A stretch of DNA of 64,000 nt. Origin: Verrucomicrobiota bacterium (GTDB lineage: Bacteria > Verrucomicrobiota > Verrucomicrobiia > Palsa-1439). Each line of letters begins with the position of its first letter. Within the stretch, counting starts at the first letter, position 1. The position numbers and the translations under genes were made by a program. Location: positions 61,225 through 125,224 of the forward strand of contig PLZV01000058.1 in assembly GCA_003152315.1 (NCBI GenBank), in the 5' to 3' direction. This document shows, one piece after another, positions 62,971-64,000 of the stretch. The notes below the pieces were generated by a model that was not told the DNA's origin, searched no databases, and saw nothing but the letters and a program-made list of their open reading frames with translations.

Positions 62971-63339
62971 ATGTCTCGCACTGTCGCATTGTGGATCCTG
63001 GCTGCCTTCTTTGTGGTGGCCGGTGCCAATCACTTTTTGAATCCGGGCCCTTACCTCGCCATGATGCCACCGTATCTTCCATGGCCTGAAGGGCTGATTA
63101 TTGTTAGCGGCATTGCGGAGATTGCCGGGGGACTGGCAATCCTCATCGCCAAAGTGCGACGGCTGGCAGGGTGGGGTCTGATCGCCCTGCTGGTGGCAGT
63201 GTTCCCGGCGAACGTGCAAGTGGCGCTGCATGGCTGGCCTGGCGTACAGATACCGCAATGGACGTTATGGGCGCGTCTTCCTCTTCAAGGTGTGTTGATT
63301 GTGTGGGTCTCCTGGGTCTGTCGTGGCCGCATTGAGTGA
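62971..63339 (+). CDS. DoxX-family membrane protein
   Basis: The protein has 122 residues from ATG 62971; the open frame extends upstream without family features. Four hydrophobic segments are visible, beginning ALWILAAFFVVAGANHFLNP, the DoxX-type helix 1 with its GxxHF motif, then GLIIVSGIAEIAGGLAILI, the ANVQVALHG loop and a final helix. The family is loosely linked to membrane redox balance; the role here is unknown. Confidence 0.8.
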   Translation: MSRTVALWILAAFFVVAGANHFLNPGPYLAMMPPYLPWPEGLIIVSGIAEIAGGLAILIAKVRRLAGWGLIALLVAVFPANVQVALHGWPGVQIPQWTLWARLPLQGVLIVWVSWVCRGRIE

Positions 63340-63341
63340 AC

Positions 63342-63361
63342 GGACGCGACAAACCGCGTCC
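63342..63361. repeat. Short hairpin just after the DoxX gene
   Basis: The inverted repeat GGACGCG/CGCGTCC (7 bp) encloses ACAAAC and begins 3 bases after the stop codon. There is no T-tract, so it is a weak terminator or a REP-like transcript end. The following 63362-63639 holds no clear gene. Confidence 0.4.
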
Positions 63362-63639
63362 CTCCAAGCCACAAATTAGTACGCCGCCAAGGACACTGCC
63401 ATAAGAGCGGTTGACCCGCGACGCGGAGGATGTACGTTGACTTGGGCGCAAGGCGATCTGAAACGCCTGAATAGGGGGTCTACAAGAAAAGACGGCCACC
63501 TCTTGGGAAAGCCATACGAGAATCAGTTGTTTTTCGAACGACTGGGGGGATTGTTCCCATTGGCTGGCGTAATCGTTGCTTCCACCCTGCGAGCGTACCC
63601 GTCGCTCAAGGGAAAACAATATGAGTAAGACATCAAGAG

Positions 63640-64000
63640 ATGATGTTAACGATTCAACCGTTATTGCGGCTGCTCTGGATAAGAGCACAACGTTCCGCTG
63701 TTGTGTTGATCGTCCTGACAGGCGCTGTCTGCTTCCGCACAGCGACAGCGGATGCCCAGGCGGTATCCAACCTCTTCATCTATCCCTTTAATCCGGCCGT
63801 TTCCAAGATCTCCTTTGCGCCGAGCATACGCTGGGGCCTGTTCCGTGAGGCCGACACGATTACGATAAGCACCACGGACAATTCTTCGATCCGCATCCTG
63901 ACCGAGAACGGCTCGGTCGTGTACCTCGGCCCGCCGACCTCGTTGCAATTCGCGCGCGGGCATTATTTCGTGGAATGCAACGGCGACCGCAACCAGTTCG
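63640..64000 (+). CDS. N-terminal part of an unknown secreted protein, cut by the window edge
   Basis: ATG 63640 (with a second ATG just after) opens a frame that stays open to the last base. The N-terminus is MMLTIQPLLRLLWIRAQRS, then a hydrophobic core VVLIVLTGAVCF and a cleavage-like TADAQA. The mature part, beginning VSNLFIYPFNPAVSKISF, alternates strands and reads like a beta-sandwich. No family is recognised. It could be the accessory domain of another secreted carbohydrate enzyme. Confidence 0.55.
   Translation, partial: MMLTIQPLLRLLWIRAQRSAVVLIVLTGAVCFRTATADAQAVSNLFIYPFNPAVSKISFAPSIRWGLFREADTITISTTDNSSIRILTENGSVVYLGPPTSLQFARGHYFVECNGDRNQF

Overview
The window is a GC-rich, gene-dense stretch of a Gram-negative bacterium. 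It most likely belongs to Verrucomicrobiota (Planctomycetota or Lentisphaerae-type relatives are the alternative). The evidence is a PEP-CTERM protein, a prepilin-like protein with a C-terminal DG-H-E-W motif, very large secreted proteins built of autotransporter-type beta-strand (PATR) repeats, a high density of secreted glycoside hydrolases, and carbohydrate loci without any SusC/SusD pair. Many genes overlap by 1-4 bases, and GTG or TTG starts are common.

Layout. 1-2086: a PL1 pectate lyase cut by the left edge and broken by an in-frame TAA. 2262-7228: a three-domain PEP-dikinase-like enzyme, a minus-strand pair (sulfotransferase, then class IV aminotransferase) and two small lipoprotein-like genes. 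7262-11448: a GH127 beta-L-arabinofuranosidase converging on a LacI-type regulator. 11501-20416: a PEP-CTERM protein and a 2407-residue PATR protein that share a hairpin-containing 5' leader. 20541-23189: prepilin-like protein, hydroxyacid dehydrogenase and a free-standing lectin-like module. 23341-27762: a giant secreted fusion of GH105, a BNR-type propeller, PATR repeats and a C-terminal module. 27795-28004: a remnant of a sugar-binding protein.

28064-58560 is the core: about 20 plus-strand genes, nearly all touching or overlapping. They encode three sugar import routes (SSS symporter, ribose-type ABC transporter, GPH/MelB-type symporter), an arabinose/fucose-type isomerase, rhamnose mutarotase, and enzymes of GH35, GH43 (subfamily 24 type), GH30 (subfamily 5 type), DUF2264/GH154, a BNR propeller, a GH50-like family, GH27, GH51 (two), GH31, GH2 and GH39. 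These families fit stepwise breakdown of type II arabinogalactan (arabinogalactan-protein glycans, gum arabic-like). Rhamnose-glucuronate caps would go to the BNR proteins and GH105, glucuronic acid to GH154, arabinose to GH51/GH127/GH39, alpha-Gal or Arap to GH27, the beta-1,6-galactan to GH30, the beta-1,3-galactan to GH43 and remaining beta-Gal to GH35/GH2. Most hydrolases carry signal peptides, while GH154 and the second BNR protein do not. This suggests outer digestion first, then import and cytoplasmic finishing of acidic oligosaccharides. The substrate is an inference from family membership.

58561-64000: a spacer holding a tRNA 3'-end-like fragment, a minus-strand REC-Hpt-REC/Hpt phosphorelay pair, a cardiolipin-synthase-like gene split by an in-frame TAG, a DoxX-family membrane protein, and the start of a secreted protein running off the right edge.
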